Source: TMED27 sp041397865
Lineage (GTDB): Bacteria > Pseudomonadota > Alphaproteobacteria > Micavibrionales > Micavibrionaceae
Reading direction: 5' to 3'
DNA length: 64,000 nucleotides
Assembly: GCA_041397865.1 (NCBI GenBank)
Contig: JAWKVT010000003.1
Span: 127,631 to 191,630 of the forward strand
Positions 43,626 to 51,252 of this stretch are shown piece after piece. Each line of letters starts with the position of its first letter. Position 1 is the stretch's first letter. The position numbers were made by a program, and so were the translations under genes. The notes under the pieces were generated by a model that ran no database searches, was not told the DNA's origin, and saw only the letters and a program-made list of their open reading frames with translations.

Positions 43626-43922
43626 TTAAATCAAAAAGGACAGGGAGCAATATGACATTACAACCATAAGCACCATTTTGATTTCGGCATCAGTAACGGC
43701 AGGTTTTACGCCCATACGCACAGCAACTGCAACGCCATTCTGATTTTTCTCAGACCATTCACTTCCGGCGATTGTGACGCAAGGCTGCACATCACAAGAA
43801 ATGTAATCATTTTTTGCAGAAATTGTGACCGGAATTTCACCATATGCGGGCGCTAAAAAAACCACTGCCAAGACAACGCCCAAAACGGCTTGTCTCAGAA
43901 AAAAACAGACTGAACTTTTCAT
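43626..43922 (-). CDS. Small exported hypothetical protein, probably truncated
   Basis: The protein has 98 residues. The N-terminus is a plausible signal peptide (FFLRQAVLGVVLAVVFLAPAYG, cut before EIP). The mature part has a CxxxxC pair (YISCDVQPCVTI) that could form a disulphide. The last dozen residues (VVMSYCSLSFLI) are read from bases complementary to a lipase-gene-like start at 43643-43666, so the original C-terminus was probably lost in a rearrangement. No strong ribosome site is seen. It marks the left edge of the accessory island. Confidence 0.4.
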   Translation of the reverse strand: MKSSVCFFLRQAVLGVVLAVVFLAPAYGEIPVTISAKNDYISCDVQPCVTIAGSEWSEKNQNGVAVAVRMGVKPAVTDAEIKMVLMVVMSYCSLSFLI

Positions 43923-43970
43923 GGGTAAACGTCAAAATAATTGACATATTTGTGACAATTGGTTGCAATT

Positions 43971-44116
43971 TTAACTTCTCCCCGAAAGTTAGTCAAGCAG
44001 TAATGACACCCGTATTTATCAATATTCAACAACCACAAACTTCATGAGTTTTTCTAAAAATATATCTCGGAAACATGCATGGATACTGGCCTTATTAACT
44101 TTCGGGGAGAAGTTAA
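43971..44116. repeat. Perfect 21-bp inverted repeat pair upstream of the recombinase
   Basis: TTAACTTCTCCCCGAAAGTTA at 43971-43991 is repeated exactly in reverse complement at 44096-44116, with 104 bases between. Each arm is itself an imperfect palindrome (TAACTT, 8-9 bases, AAGTTA), the layout of a tyrosine-recombinase core site. A related but less exact sequence (TTACTTCCTTTTCGAAAGTA) occurs at 47172. The recombinase gene starts 40 bases after the second arm. Confidence 0.75.
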
Positions 44117-44155
44117 TAAGAATACCGGTCATGTGGATTCAACGAGGCAGGATGA

Positions 44156-44788
44156 ATGGGATTTAGCAAAGGTCAAAATCCGCATCATCCAAGAAAAGGA
44201 GCCTCCATCAAGGTCGATCCGATCCGCGACTTGCAGGCGCTTGCGCGGATTAAACAAAATCTGGCGCGGGAACGAAAAATTCGAGATTTGTGCCTGTTTA
44301 CTCTGGGAATCAACACCGCATGGCGGGCCAATGAATTGCTTTCAATCAAAGTTGGGCATGTACAACATTTAAAGGAAGGCGATAAATTGGAACTCAAACA
44401 ATCCAAAACGAATAAATACCGGGTCACACCGTTAAATCCACATACAAGACGTGTTGTGGAGAACTGGCTTGATGTTTATGCAGACCAATGCTCCAATAGT
44501 TTTTGCCCTGACGCACCGCTATTTCCATCACATACCAATCGCCGAGCAGCGTTACTTGTACCGAGTGTTACGGCGCTGGTCAAAAAATGGTGCCATGCCG
44601 CCGGAATTCATGGGCGTTTCGGTTCCCACACAATGCGCAAAACATGGGGCTATCACCAGCGCGTCACGTTTCATTCGCCGCTCGCGCTGATCTCCCAAGC
44701 GCTCGGCCATCGCAGCGAAGATGAAACCTTAACATATATCGGTATCCTGCCCTGCGAAATAGACGATTTGTACAAGATGGAACTGTGA
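44156..44788 (+). CDS. Catalytic-domain-only tyrosine recombinase
   Basis: The protein has 210 residues. The catalytic set is visible: Arg in INTAWRANELLSIKV, HTMR in GRFGSHTMRKTWGYHQR, the second His in LGHRSEDETLTYIG, and Tyr in that same motif. The N-terminal SAM-like core-binding domain of normal integrases is missing, as in a known class of short integrases of about 190 residues. ATG at 44156 has a modest ribosome site. A much better one (AAAAGGAG) sits before codon 18, which is ATC, followed by KVDPIRDLQ, where relatives usually begin. It is flanked upstream by inverted 21-bp repeats and probably moves or inverts DNA at these sites. Confidence 0.85.
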   Translation: MGFSKGQNPHHPRKGASIKVDPIRDLQALARIKQNLARERKIRDLCLFTLGINTAWRANELLSIKVGHVQHLKEGDKLELKQSKTNKYRVTPLNPHTRRVVENWLDVYADQCSNSFCPDAPLFPSHTNRRAALLVPSVTALVKKWCHAAGIHGRFGSHTMRKTWGYHQRVTFHSPLALISQALGHRSEDETLTYIGILPCEIDDLYKMEL

Positions 44789-44802
44789 CGAAAGGATGAT
44801 TG

Positions 44803-44931
44803 ATGAAACATGATGTTTCTCAATATCAAGATATGCGCGGGCAACGCATTGAGCAGCTTGAGAAACAGCGCCAAGAACAAAGCCGCACCCGCCCCGATCC
44901 TCGCCAGTTCGGCCCGGATTGGACGCACTAA
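44803..44931 (+). CDS. Short hypothetical ORF after the recombinase (42 aa)
   Basis: ATG at 44803 with AAAGGATGATTG just upstream, 14 bases after the recombinase stop. The product is 42 residues, charged and helical in the middle (RGQRIEQLEKQRQEQSR), ending PRQFGPDWTH. The good ribosome site and close spacing suggest it is translated. No family is recognised. It may be an accessory factor of the recombinase or simply island debris. Confidence 0.4.
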   Translation: MKHDVSQYQDMRGQRIEQLEKQRQEQSRTRPDPRQFGPDWTH

Positions 44932-45054
44932 CTCCACCGCCAAGCCACAAATTTGCATTTTTTATGCGTTTTGTCGTAGCGTGTTTTTGTGGTTGGAGAA
45001 GATACCTTATGCTGCTGTGGCGAACGATAATTTGAAAATAGAAAGAAGAGCGGC

Positions 45055-45795
45055 ATGAAGAAACTAACTTTGGTTGTTATCGGCGTTTGTGCGCTTGTGG
45101 GTTTTGCCTATGCGGCATCGGAGCTTTCAAGCGATAACAAAACCTATAGCTGGCGCTATAAAATGACTGTGGAGGTCGAAACGCCGGAAGGGATTGTCAC
45201 AGGATCTGCAGTACGACAGATGGGAAACGAAGCGAAAGGCGTAGATTTGCCCGATGTTGGTAATCCGGCAGATGTAAGCGGGGAAGCTGTCGTGGTCGAT
45301 CTGGGCAAGCGCGGAGTTTTATTTGTGCTTATCTCTCACAAAAGTGATCTGGAATTTTATTATACATTTCGTAAGTATTTTCCTCATGGCGGTTCTACGC
45401 TTGAAGGAAGTAAGTTCTATGCTAGTATGCCGACCGGCACGAAAGAGGTTTTTGATCCCGAAAAGCCACCAGGTTATCCGAAGCTTGTAACCTTTACCGA
45501 TATGAATGATCCGAAATCTGTAACGCTGGTGCAAGTATGGGAGCGCCAGAGAAGCGGACTTTTCTCCCTGAAAGAAGACCGTTTTGAAGAACTGTTCGGC
45601 GAAGGTGTGAAATTGAAAGGCATCACCCTCGAAATCACCGACGAACCCGTGACGTGGGGCGTGGTGGATAAGTATTTGTCGTGGCTGAAGGATTTAAAGG
45701 GTGGGTGCCTGCATGGTGGTTTTACCGCTAGGGGCGCTCCTTTAGGGCTTTATGGCGGAAACTTCCAAAGAGACTTAGATAAATGGGAGAAGTAA
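45055..45795 (+). CDS. Conserved hypothetical protein with N-terminal signal anchor
   Basis: The protein has 246 residues. The N-terminus (MKKLTLVVIGVCALVGFAYAA) is a signal peptide or anchor. The next part, KTYSWRYKMTVEVETPEGIVTGSAVRQM, resembles a family of hypothetical proteins common in alphaproteobacterial islands. The central region is beta-rich, and the C-terminus (TWGVVDKYLSWLKDLKGG) precedes a Gly-rich end. Its stop lies 1 base before the lipase-like gene, so the two are translated together. A role as partner or carrier of the lipase is an inference from this pairing. Confidence 0.7.
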   Translation: MKKLTLVVIGVCALVGFAYAASELSSDNKTYSWRYKMTVEVETPEGIVTGSAVRQMGNEAKGVDLPDVGNPADVSGEAVVVDLGKRGVLFVLISHKSDLEFYYTFRKYFPHGGSTLEGSKFYASMPTGTKEVFDPEKPPGYPKLVTFTDMNDPKSVTLVQVWERQRSGLFSLKEDRFEELFGEGVKLKGITLEITDEPVTWGVVDKYLSWLKDLKGGCLHGGFTARGAPLGLYGGNFQRDLDKWEK

Positions 45796-45796
45796 T

Positions 45797-47095
45797 ATGA
45801 CACTACAACCGGAACTGATGAACGCTATTTTAGCAATGGATGCATATAATCGCGGGTATGATGCAAGCATTGAATTGCCCAGTGCTATAGATGGATCTGT
45901 CAGTATAGGAAAAGCCACCATAATTGACGCGAAAGGAGATACGGCAGCGCAAGCCATCGGCTTTTACGCGCTTGCATATGATTACGACGGACAAACGATT
46001 ATTTCCTATCGCGGGACGGATTATCCGAAAGAGGGGCAAAAAACTTCTTTAGGCGTTCCCAATGATATGTTTCATGGCTGGAGTTTGGGCGGCGGCTTTG
46101 TTTCCAGTGAACAAAGCCTTATGGCTATTGATTTTTACAGGTCAATTGCGGAACAATTTTTGTTGCCGGGCAGCAATAATATTTACTTGGATGCAGATAT
46201 TGCCTTAACCGGCCATTCCCTCGGCGGCGGGCTGGCGGGGTTTGTTGGGGCTTTGTATAATCAAGAAGCCGTTGTTTTTGACAGCATGACTTTTGAGTTG
46301 GCTGCTAAAAACGCTTATAAAAGAGCGACAACGCTGAATGTAGACTGGACTGACCCTTTTGGTTTTCAACATAGCGAAGAAATAAGTGAAGCTGTGTATC
46401 AAAGCCTGCTGAATGACCCAAGTGTTGAAGTTACGCATGCTAGCTATATAGACCCTGATTATAGAGCCAGGATTTATAGCGATGAACATGGCTTTCTTGA
46501 TAATGGTGCATGGGAGATAAGTCTAGGCGGCATATCGGCGCATCATGTGAAAGGCGAGCTTCTTGAAAAGGTTCTGATTGCAAGAAGTGTGGGGGGTAAC
46601 GCTGCTCAAAGCGATACCCCGCTCTATTTAGGGAAAGATGGCGTTTTTTACGATTTGATTGATGCTTCTGAATCTGCCCTTTTACAAACTGTTTACAGTG
46701 CTATTGCCTCGTTCATTGCAAAGGGGGCCGGTGGTGTTTTTTCTTCTTTTGTAACGGTTGACGATGGTATGGAAGCGACGGCTCTACATTCACAAGCTTC
46801 GCTTGTCATTCGTATGTTTGCTAATGAACCCGGGCAAATGGGGAATACCGATTGGAAGGTGGCTGCACAATATTTTTGGCCTGTGATGTATAGAAGCGGT
46901 TTTGCAGCAAGTATAGGTTTTGAAGACCCTGACCCGGATAGTGTAATCAGGGGGGAATTACAGGGACAAAATAAATACGCCGACATTCTGCGCGCCGTTA
47001 TCGCCTACTCTGCAATTGACGAGGGGGAGCGGCCATTCGGCGACACCGGCGACCCAACGCGCCATGTCTTCCAAACGGGTGCGGTCTTCGATTAA
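45797..47095 (+). CDS. Class-3-lipase-like protein
   Basis: The protein has 432 residues with a good ribosome site (GGAGAAGTAAT). The fungal-type class 3 lipase pattern is present: TIISYRGTDYP (oxyanion RGT at 72-74) and the nucleophile elbow DIALTGHSLGGGLAG (Ser141). Candidate acid and His residues lie further on; the C-terminal 150 residues are unassigned. There is no signal peptide, so if exported it needs a dedicated secretion route. It sits in the accessory island next to a Rap1a/Tai-like gene, raising the possibility of an effector-immunity pair. The AT-rich composition supports acquisition. Confidence 0.82.
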   Translation: MTLQPELMNAILAMDAYNRGYDASIELPSAIDGSVSIGKATIIDAKGDTAAQAIGFYALAYDYDGQTIISYRGTDYPKEGQKTSLGVPNDMFHGWSLGGGFVSSEQSLMAIDFYRSIAEQFLLPGSNNIYLDADIALTGHSLGGGLAGFVGALYNQEAVVFDSMTFELAAKNAYKRATTLNVDWTDPFGFQHSEEISEAVYQSLLNDPSVEVTHASYIDPDYRARIYSDEHGFLDNGAWEISLGGISAHHVKGELLEKVLIARSVGGNAAQSDTPLYLGKDGVFYDLIDASESALLQTVYSAIASFIAKGAGGVFSSFVTVDDGMEATALHSQASLVIRMFANEPGQMGNTDWKVAAQYFWPVMYRSGFAASIGFEDPDPDSVIRGELQGQNKYADILRAVIAYSAIDEGERPFGDTGDPTRHVFQTGAVFD

Positions 47096-47171
47096 TAATG
47101 CTACGGAAGAATATGTGGCATCATATAAATCCACCATGACTTCAAATAAAGTGCCGTTTGAAATTAACTCC

Positions 47172-47193
47172 TTACTTCCTTTTCGAAAGTAGG
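47172..47193. repeat. Third sequence resembling the recombinase-flanking repeat
   Basis: TTACTTCCTTTTCGAAAGTA (47172-47191) is an imperfect palindrome that shares the TACTTC...CGAAAGT pattern of the 21-bp repeats at 43971 and 44096. It lies in the gap between the lipase-like gene and the Rap1a-like gene. The match is partial, so it could be chance. Confidence 0.35.
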
Positions 47194-47341
47194 TGTTTTC
47201 TCCTTCCTTATCACCGGGTTTTGACGCCGTAAAGTTGTGTTAATGCGTTGATTTAAATATAAAAATATTGACGAAGTGATGTTTTTATTTTATGAGTCTA
47301 AGAACATCGAAATCTATGGAAAAAATGAAAGAAAAGGTCGT

Positions 47342-47782
47342 ATGAAAACGCTTTTACAAATAATGGCAATATTAGTCTTTACAAATGCGTGCGTGCAGGC
47401 GAAAGAGTTGAAGACTGAGTATCAAACAACGTCTCAACTTTATGCACAATGTCAAGATGATATAAAGGTTAAAGAGTTTAATAAAACAAAATGTGGGGCA
47501 TATCTGGATGGGTTTCGTGCGTCTTTTTATGTCTCCACCATTGGCATGATGTCAGAGGCTCTTAAAGGTCAAGATAACGAATTTATTAATGAGATAGCTG
47601 AACTGCGTAGCAAGTGTAATATTTTTGATATACCGCTGTCTACGGCTGCTAAGGGGTTCATTGAGTTTGTTCAAGAAGATCAAACAGCAATAGAATCCAA
47701 GGAGCTGCCAGCGAGTTTTCTATGGGAATACTTTCTTCATTGTGGAGAAACAATAACCAATAGCCAAACAGAAAAGGAATAA
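47342..47782 (+). CDS. Rap1a/Tai-like exported protein
   Basis: The protein has 146 residues from the ATG at 47342, preceded by AAAGGTCGT. The signal peptide is MKTLLQIMAILVFTNACVQA. Four cysteines (37, 51, 92, 134) and the pattern LYAQCQDD...CGAYLDGFRASF...FLHCGE fit the Rap1a/Tai family. That family includes periplasmic immunity proteins protecting against type VI amidase effectors, and it is also found outside effector loci. Here it follows a lipase-like gene and precedes a broken RTX-type gene. An immunity role is possible but not shown. It is strongly AT-rich. Confidence 0.65.
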   Translation: MKTLLQIMAILVFTNACVQAKELKTEYQTTSQLYAQCQDDIKVKEFNKTKCGAYLDGFRASFYVSTIGMMSEALKGQDNEFINEIAELRSKCNIFDIPLSTAAKGFIEFVQEDQTAIESKELPASFLWEYFLHCGETITNSQTEKE

Positions 47783-47785
47783 TAA

Positions 47786-48597
47786 ATGGCCAGTATTGAA
47801 ATCAGAGTATTTGCAGGTGTCCATCTTTATTATGAATTTATAAATGATAATGGAACCAGAATGGCTAATGGGCAAGTTAATGGCCTCTCTACCGATATTG
47901 AGACAGGGGATATTATACCGATTAGGTGGTTTATTGAATCCTGATGATTTTATCGGAGTTTATACAGATAAGATATTAAGTAGCCCTTTTGGAGATACTC
48001 ACGACATAAACGAGCGAACCGGAGATGTGATTTATAATGGAACTGAGGCCCAAGTATCTGATGCTCTCAGCATATTAAACGAGCTATCTTTTTATGTGAA
48101 TGCTCAGCAGTTACCGTATAACCCAACACCAATATCAAGTAGTCTCTACAATAGTAATTCTGCCGCAAATAGTATCTGGAACGTTTTAAACCAATTTTTA
48201 ACCCTGCCTTCTAACTCTCTACAAGATTTCAAAGGGTTTTTTCCTAGGATTACAAACGATGTACTCCAAGGAAATACGTGGTTTCCTAATATTGATTCAT
48301 CGAACAATATAATAGGCTCAAATGTACAAGATACTGGCAATACTAATGAATTGATAGGCACTGAACATCACGATGAACTCTATGGGTTTGGACGGTAACG
48401 ACACCTTCATCGCCTCTGTCGGCAATGACATCCTTAATGGCGGAGATGATGAAGACACGGCGGATTATAGTGCTGCCGCGCAGTCTATTTCCGTTGAGTT
48501 AAACCCGGATGTGAATTTTGATTTCACGGTGAGGAAGGACCTTCTTACGGCGGATAGCCTTAAAGATGTTGAAATCAATAAAACTGCGGTGACCTGA
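47786..48597 (+). pseudogene. Frameshifted RTX-type calcium-binding repeat protein
   Basis: Three successive reading frames make one protein-like series. The first frame begins ATG at 47786 (MASIEIRVFAGVHLYYEF) and stops at 47943. The second carries RLGGLLNPDDFIGVYTDKIL onward to GTEHHDELYG and stops at 48398. The third continues LDGNDTFIASVGNDILNGGDDEDTADYS to 48597. The junction at about 48384 is explained by one extra G in TATGGGTTTGG, since removing it restores DELYGLDGNDTF. The glycine- and Asp-rich GNDILNGGDDEDTADY is a haemolysin-type calcium-binding repeat. The gene is therefore broken by at least two frameshifts, unless these are sequencing errors. Confidence 0.7.
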
Positions 48598-48639
48598 AAA
48601 ACGACTATGTGCGAAAAGAGAAATGGCTGTCGGCATTAG

Positions 48640-48900
48640 ATACAATTCGAACTTCTCACAGGCAGGCGGTGATACTGGGATTCGAACGCTTGCCGCATGA
48701 ATTAAGGGCAATCCTTTAGATACCAAGGCTTACGGCTGGTTTTAATGCTTTCTCAAAAACCGCAGGATTCGAACTGCCAGTATGACTGAGGTGGCATCAT
48801 TCAAACTGAGTGAATAGCTGCCGCCCTCCTGAGGCCGATGCAAATAGCCATGAAAAAACGCGCATTGATGGCTTTCGTATTTTCGAACTTAGCCTTGAAC
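48640..48900 (-). other. tRNA-like debris between the RTX pseudogene and tRNA-Gln
   Basis: The gap 48598-48969 holds no convincing gene. On the minus strand it contains several T-arm-like GTTCGAA(T) elements, at about 48646, 48681, 48768 and 48882, before the intact tRNA-Gln and tRNA-Thr copies at 48987 and 49087. The best is 48664-48745, whose end reads GTTCGAATCCCAGTATCACC then GCC, much like the 3' end of a tRNA-Ser, with remnants of an anticodon arm. GCAGTTCGAATCCTGC near 48763-48778 is another complete T stem-loop. I could not fold any into an intact tRNA. Confidence 0.4.
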
Positions 48901-48969
48901 GGCCAAAAGCTAGAGTATGCCTTGCGTCCGCCGTTTGATGGCCTACAGAATTTACGGAGTTATAAAGAA

Positions 48970-49044
48970 TGGCTGGGGTGGGAGGATTCGAACCTCCGCA
49001 TGGCGATACCAAAAACCGCTGCCTTACCGCTTGGCTACACCCCA
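48970..49044 (-). tRNA. tRNA-Gln (anticodon UUG)
   Basis: The 75-base gene folds normally. The acceptor TGGGGTG pairs with CACCCCA, followed by G and an encoded CCA. The anticodon loop TTTTGGT has anticodon TTG, and the T arm GGAGGTTCGAATCCTCC is regular. It is transcribed leftward, downstream of tRNA-Thr on the same strand with 25 bases between, so the two probably share a transcript. It borders the accessory island, as tRNA genes often do. Confidence 0.97.
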
Positions 49045-49069
49045 CCAGGATGTGATATTTGAGGGAGAA

Positions 49070-49145
<76 letters not shown>

Positions 49146-49369
49146 GTACACTATTCTCACCGGCCTTATTATCGCCTTATTACAAGGCGCGGGCAGGACC
49201 GAACCCCGCTAAAAAACCTTTCCAAAGGCCGAGCATGGTCTTAGCAAAAAAACAGGGCTTTGCAAACAGATTTTAGACTCCTGCGCTAATTTTCCCTCTC
49301 TTAAGTGGTTTTTCTGCTTTATTTTTGCTATATTAACAAAGGTACACACATCCTCAGAGGTAAGGTTCC

Positions 49370-50608
49370 TTGTCAGGCGGACAACAGGCTGAAAACACAC
49401 TCCATGAAAATGCGATCGGCTGGTCGATCATGCTGGCCGTGCTGGCTGTGATCGTGTGGCTTTTCTGGTATTATCAGTCCGACGAGGTGCGCAATATCGT
49501 GCGCTGGATTCGCTACGGTGAAATGTGGATTGTGTCCTGGTTTATAGAACTGGGCAACCTATTAGGACTACACGGAAAAGAAGGCTATCAGGTCCTCAAT
49601 AACGGCGAGTTAATCTCTTGGGAAACCTATTTTGACGCCACACCCAAATGGAATAAATATGAGTTGAATTACGGTCATCTAAGTCTGTTCATTTCCCTTG
49701 CCATGCAACCGTTGCGCGGATTTTTCGTTTTCCTGACAGCGCTAGGCGCGCTCTGGTGTCTTTTCCGCGGTCCCCAGACGCATTACCGCCAGCATCTCGG
49801 CCTTGAGGGCCTCATTCACCGCCAGTCCAAAAATTTCCCGGTGATCGCCCCTTTCGCGGACTTTAACCCCTCAACTCAGCCGCCGCGCCCGCCCGGCTCC
49901 CCCGTACCGGCGGAGCTTCCCGCATTTGCCGAAGCCCTCGGCCCGGAGGAATGGCTGGCGTATAATGAAATCTCCGCCCCCGACGGTGCCATAGAAGAAA
50001 AAAGCGCAACCAAAGCTTTTATGAAACAGCTTTATGGCCGCTGGAAAGGCCCTATGGCCCTGAAGCCTTATCAGCAGGTCCTTCTGGCCTGTTTCTGCCT
50101 GAAAGCCTCACGCAAGCGTAATGAATGTGATGAAATGCTTGGGCGTCTCGCCCTTTGCTGGACGTACAAAGGGGGCATGCAGCTAGGTCGGGACAAAACA
50201 CTATTGCGCGACGCACGTAAAATACTGAAAAACAAAGATTTATCAGGAAAAGTGCTTTCAAACTGTAACCAGCACGCTTTCGTAACAACCGCGCTCCTGC
50301 GTGCGCTCGCAACCGCCCGCGAGGAAGGCGGCGTTTTGGCCCCGGCAACCTTTGTCTGGCTGCGCGGCGCTGACCGCACCCTTTGGTATCCGCTTAATAA
50401 TCTGGGCCGCCAGTCCTTCCATATGGAAGCGCTTGGCGCCATGTCCCACTACAAGGCCGAAAAAATGACACAGCGCCCCATACCTGTACCAAAGCTCGAA
50501 GACGCCGTTGAAACCATAACCGAATATATGCAATCTATGCGCGCGCGCCCAATTCCGCAGCTTGATTACAGCCAGTCCAAAAAGCGCGGCGTAAAGAAAG
50601 CCATTTAA
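49370..50608 (+). CDS. dotM: DotM/IcmP-like type IVB secretion coupling-complex protein
   Basis: The protein has 412 residues. It appears to start at a TTG (49370) preceded by AGAGGTAAGG; no in-frame ATG gives a better N-terminus. Membrane helices are seen at about 15-35 and 108-130. The cytosolic C-terminal half carries LLACFCLKASRKRNECDEML and the highly typical VWLRGADRTLWYPLNNLGRQ followed by HMEALGAMSHY of the DotM/IcmP/TrbA family. DotM forms the type IV coupling complex with the ATPase DotL, which is encoded two genes on. The same pair occurs in Legionella Dot/Icm and IncI conjugation systems. No other core T4BSS genes are adjacent. Confidence 0.82.
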   Translation: MSGGQQAENTLHENAIGWSIMLAVLAVIVWLFWYYQSDEVRNIVRWIRYGEMWIVSWFIELGNLLGLHGKEGYQVLNNGELISWETYFDATPKWNKYELNYGHLSLFISLAMQPLRGFFVFLTALGALWCLFRGPQTHYRQHLGLEGLIHRQSKNFPVIAPFADFNPSTQPPRPPGSPVPAELPAFAEALGPEEWLAYNEISAPDGAIEEKSATKAFMKQLYGRWKGPMALKPYQQVLLACFCLKASRKRNECDEMLGRLALCWTYKGGMQLGRDKTLLRDARKILKNKDLSGKVLSNCNQHAFVTTALLRALATAREEGGVLAPATFVWLRGADRTLWYPLNNLGRQSFHMEALGAMSHYKAEKMTQRPIPVPKLEDAVETITEYMQSMRARPIPQLDYSQSKKRGVKKAI

Positions 50609-50653
50609 AACAACGATATTAAAGACACAATTGACTAAGGAGCCGTTAAAACC

Positions 50654-51244
50654 ATGATTCTAAATTGTTGCAAAACCAAAAAACAAGAAACCAACGCGAG
50701 CGCCAGTATTGTCGATGGCAAGCTGGTCTTGTCCCTGCCCGATGCCCTTTCCCCTGTTGTCTGGCAAATGGATCTGGCTCAGGCCAAAGCTTCGGCGCTG
50801 GAGGTTTTGCACAATGAAGAAACCGGCCAGCACAGCCTGAGCCTGAAAACACCCAAAGGCGAAAAGCTGGAGGTCGCTGTTTTCTCAGAGCGCACCCACG
50901 CCGTCGAAGGATTAATGGCCGCTTCAAACGCTCTGAAAAACGCACACGGCCAGATTCGTCCCCACAGTAACGATCCGCAAACACTACACCCCGCGCCTGC
51001 TACAAATATGCCCGGAGCGCCAAAAAGAAACACCGCCGCGCACCCGCGAAACACCGGAAAAAGAATAATGAGCCTCGTTCTGGCCCTCGCCGCCCTGTTC
51101 ATCATGTTTACAATCTGGTCCTCCGTCATGCCGCGCCCCGTTACAACCGGAGGCGGACCCACCGCCACCGGCGCAACGGCAACAAACCCGCAGGATGCCT
51201 CAGGCGTTCCCGTTTCAGCCGATGCTTTCCTAAGGGGGCAATAA
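50654..51244 (+). CDS. Uncharacterised protein between dotM-like and dotL-like genes
   Basis: The protein has 196 residues. The first 95 residues form a soluble domain (KLVLSLPDALSPVVWQMDLAQAKASAL and TGQHSLSLKTPKGEKLEVAVF), probably beta-rich. A basic, Pro-rich linker and one membrane helix follow (about 137-156, IMSLVLALAALFIMFTIWSSV), then a short Gly/Thr/Ala-rich tail. Two adjacent Cys occur near the N-terminus (ILNCCKTK). I recognise no Dot/Icm component, but it is encoded 8 bases before the DotL-like ATPase and probably joins the same complex. The ribosome site AAGGAG is clear. Confidence 0.7.
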   Translation: MILNCCKTKKQETNASASIVDGKLVLSLPDALSPVVWQMDLAQAKASALEVLHNEETGQHSLSLKTPKGEKLEVAVFSERTHAVEGLMAASNALKNAHGQIRPHSNDPQTLHPAPATNMPGAPKRNTAAHPRNTGKRIMSLVLALAALFIMFTIWSSVMPRPVTTGGGPTATGATATNPQDASGVPVSADAFLRGQ

Positions 51245-51252
51245 AGACGTAA

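Noticed and set aside
43971..44116. Integron attC sites
   Set aside because: The repeats lack the unequal L and R boxes and extrahelical bases of attC, and the recombinase is not an IntI type.
44079..44372. A 97-codon frame overlapping the recombinase start
   Set aside because: It begins inside the second inverted repeat region and overlaps the recombinase in another frame without motifs.
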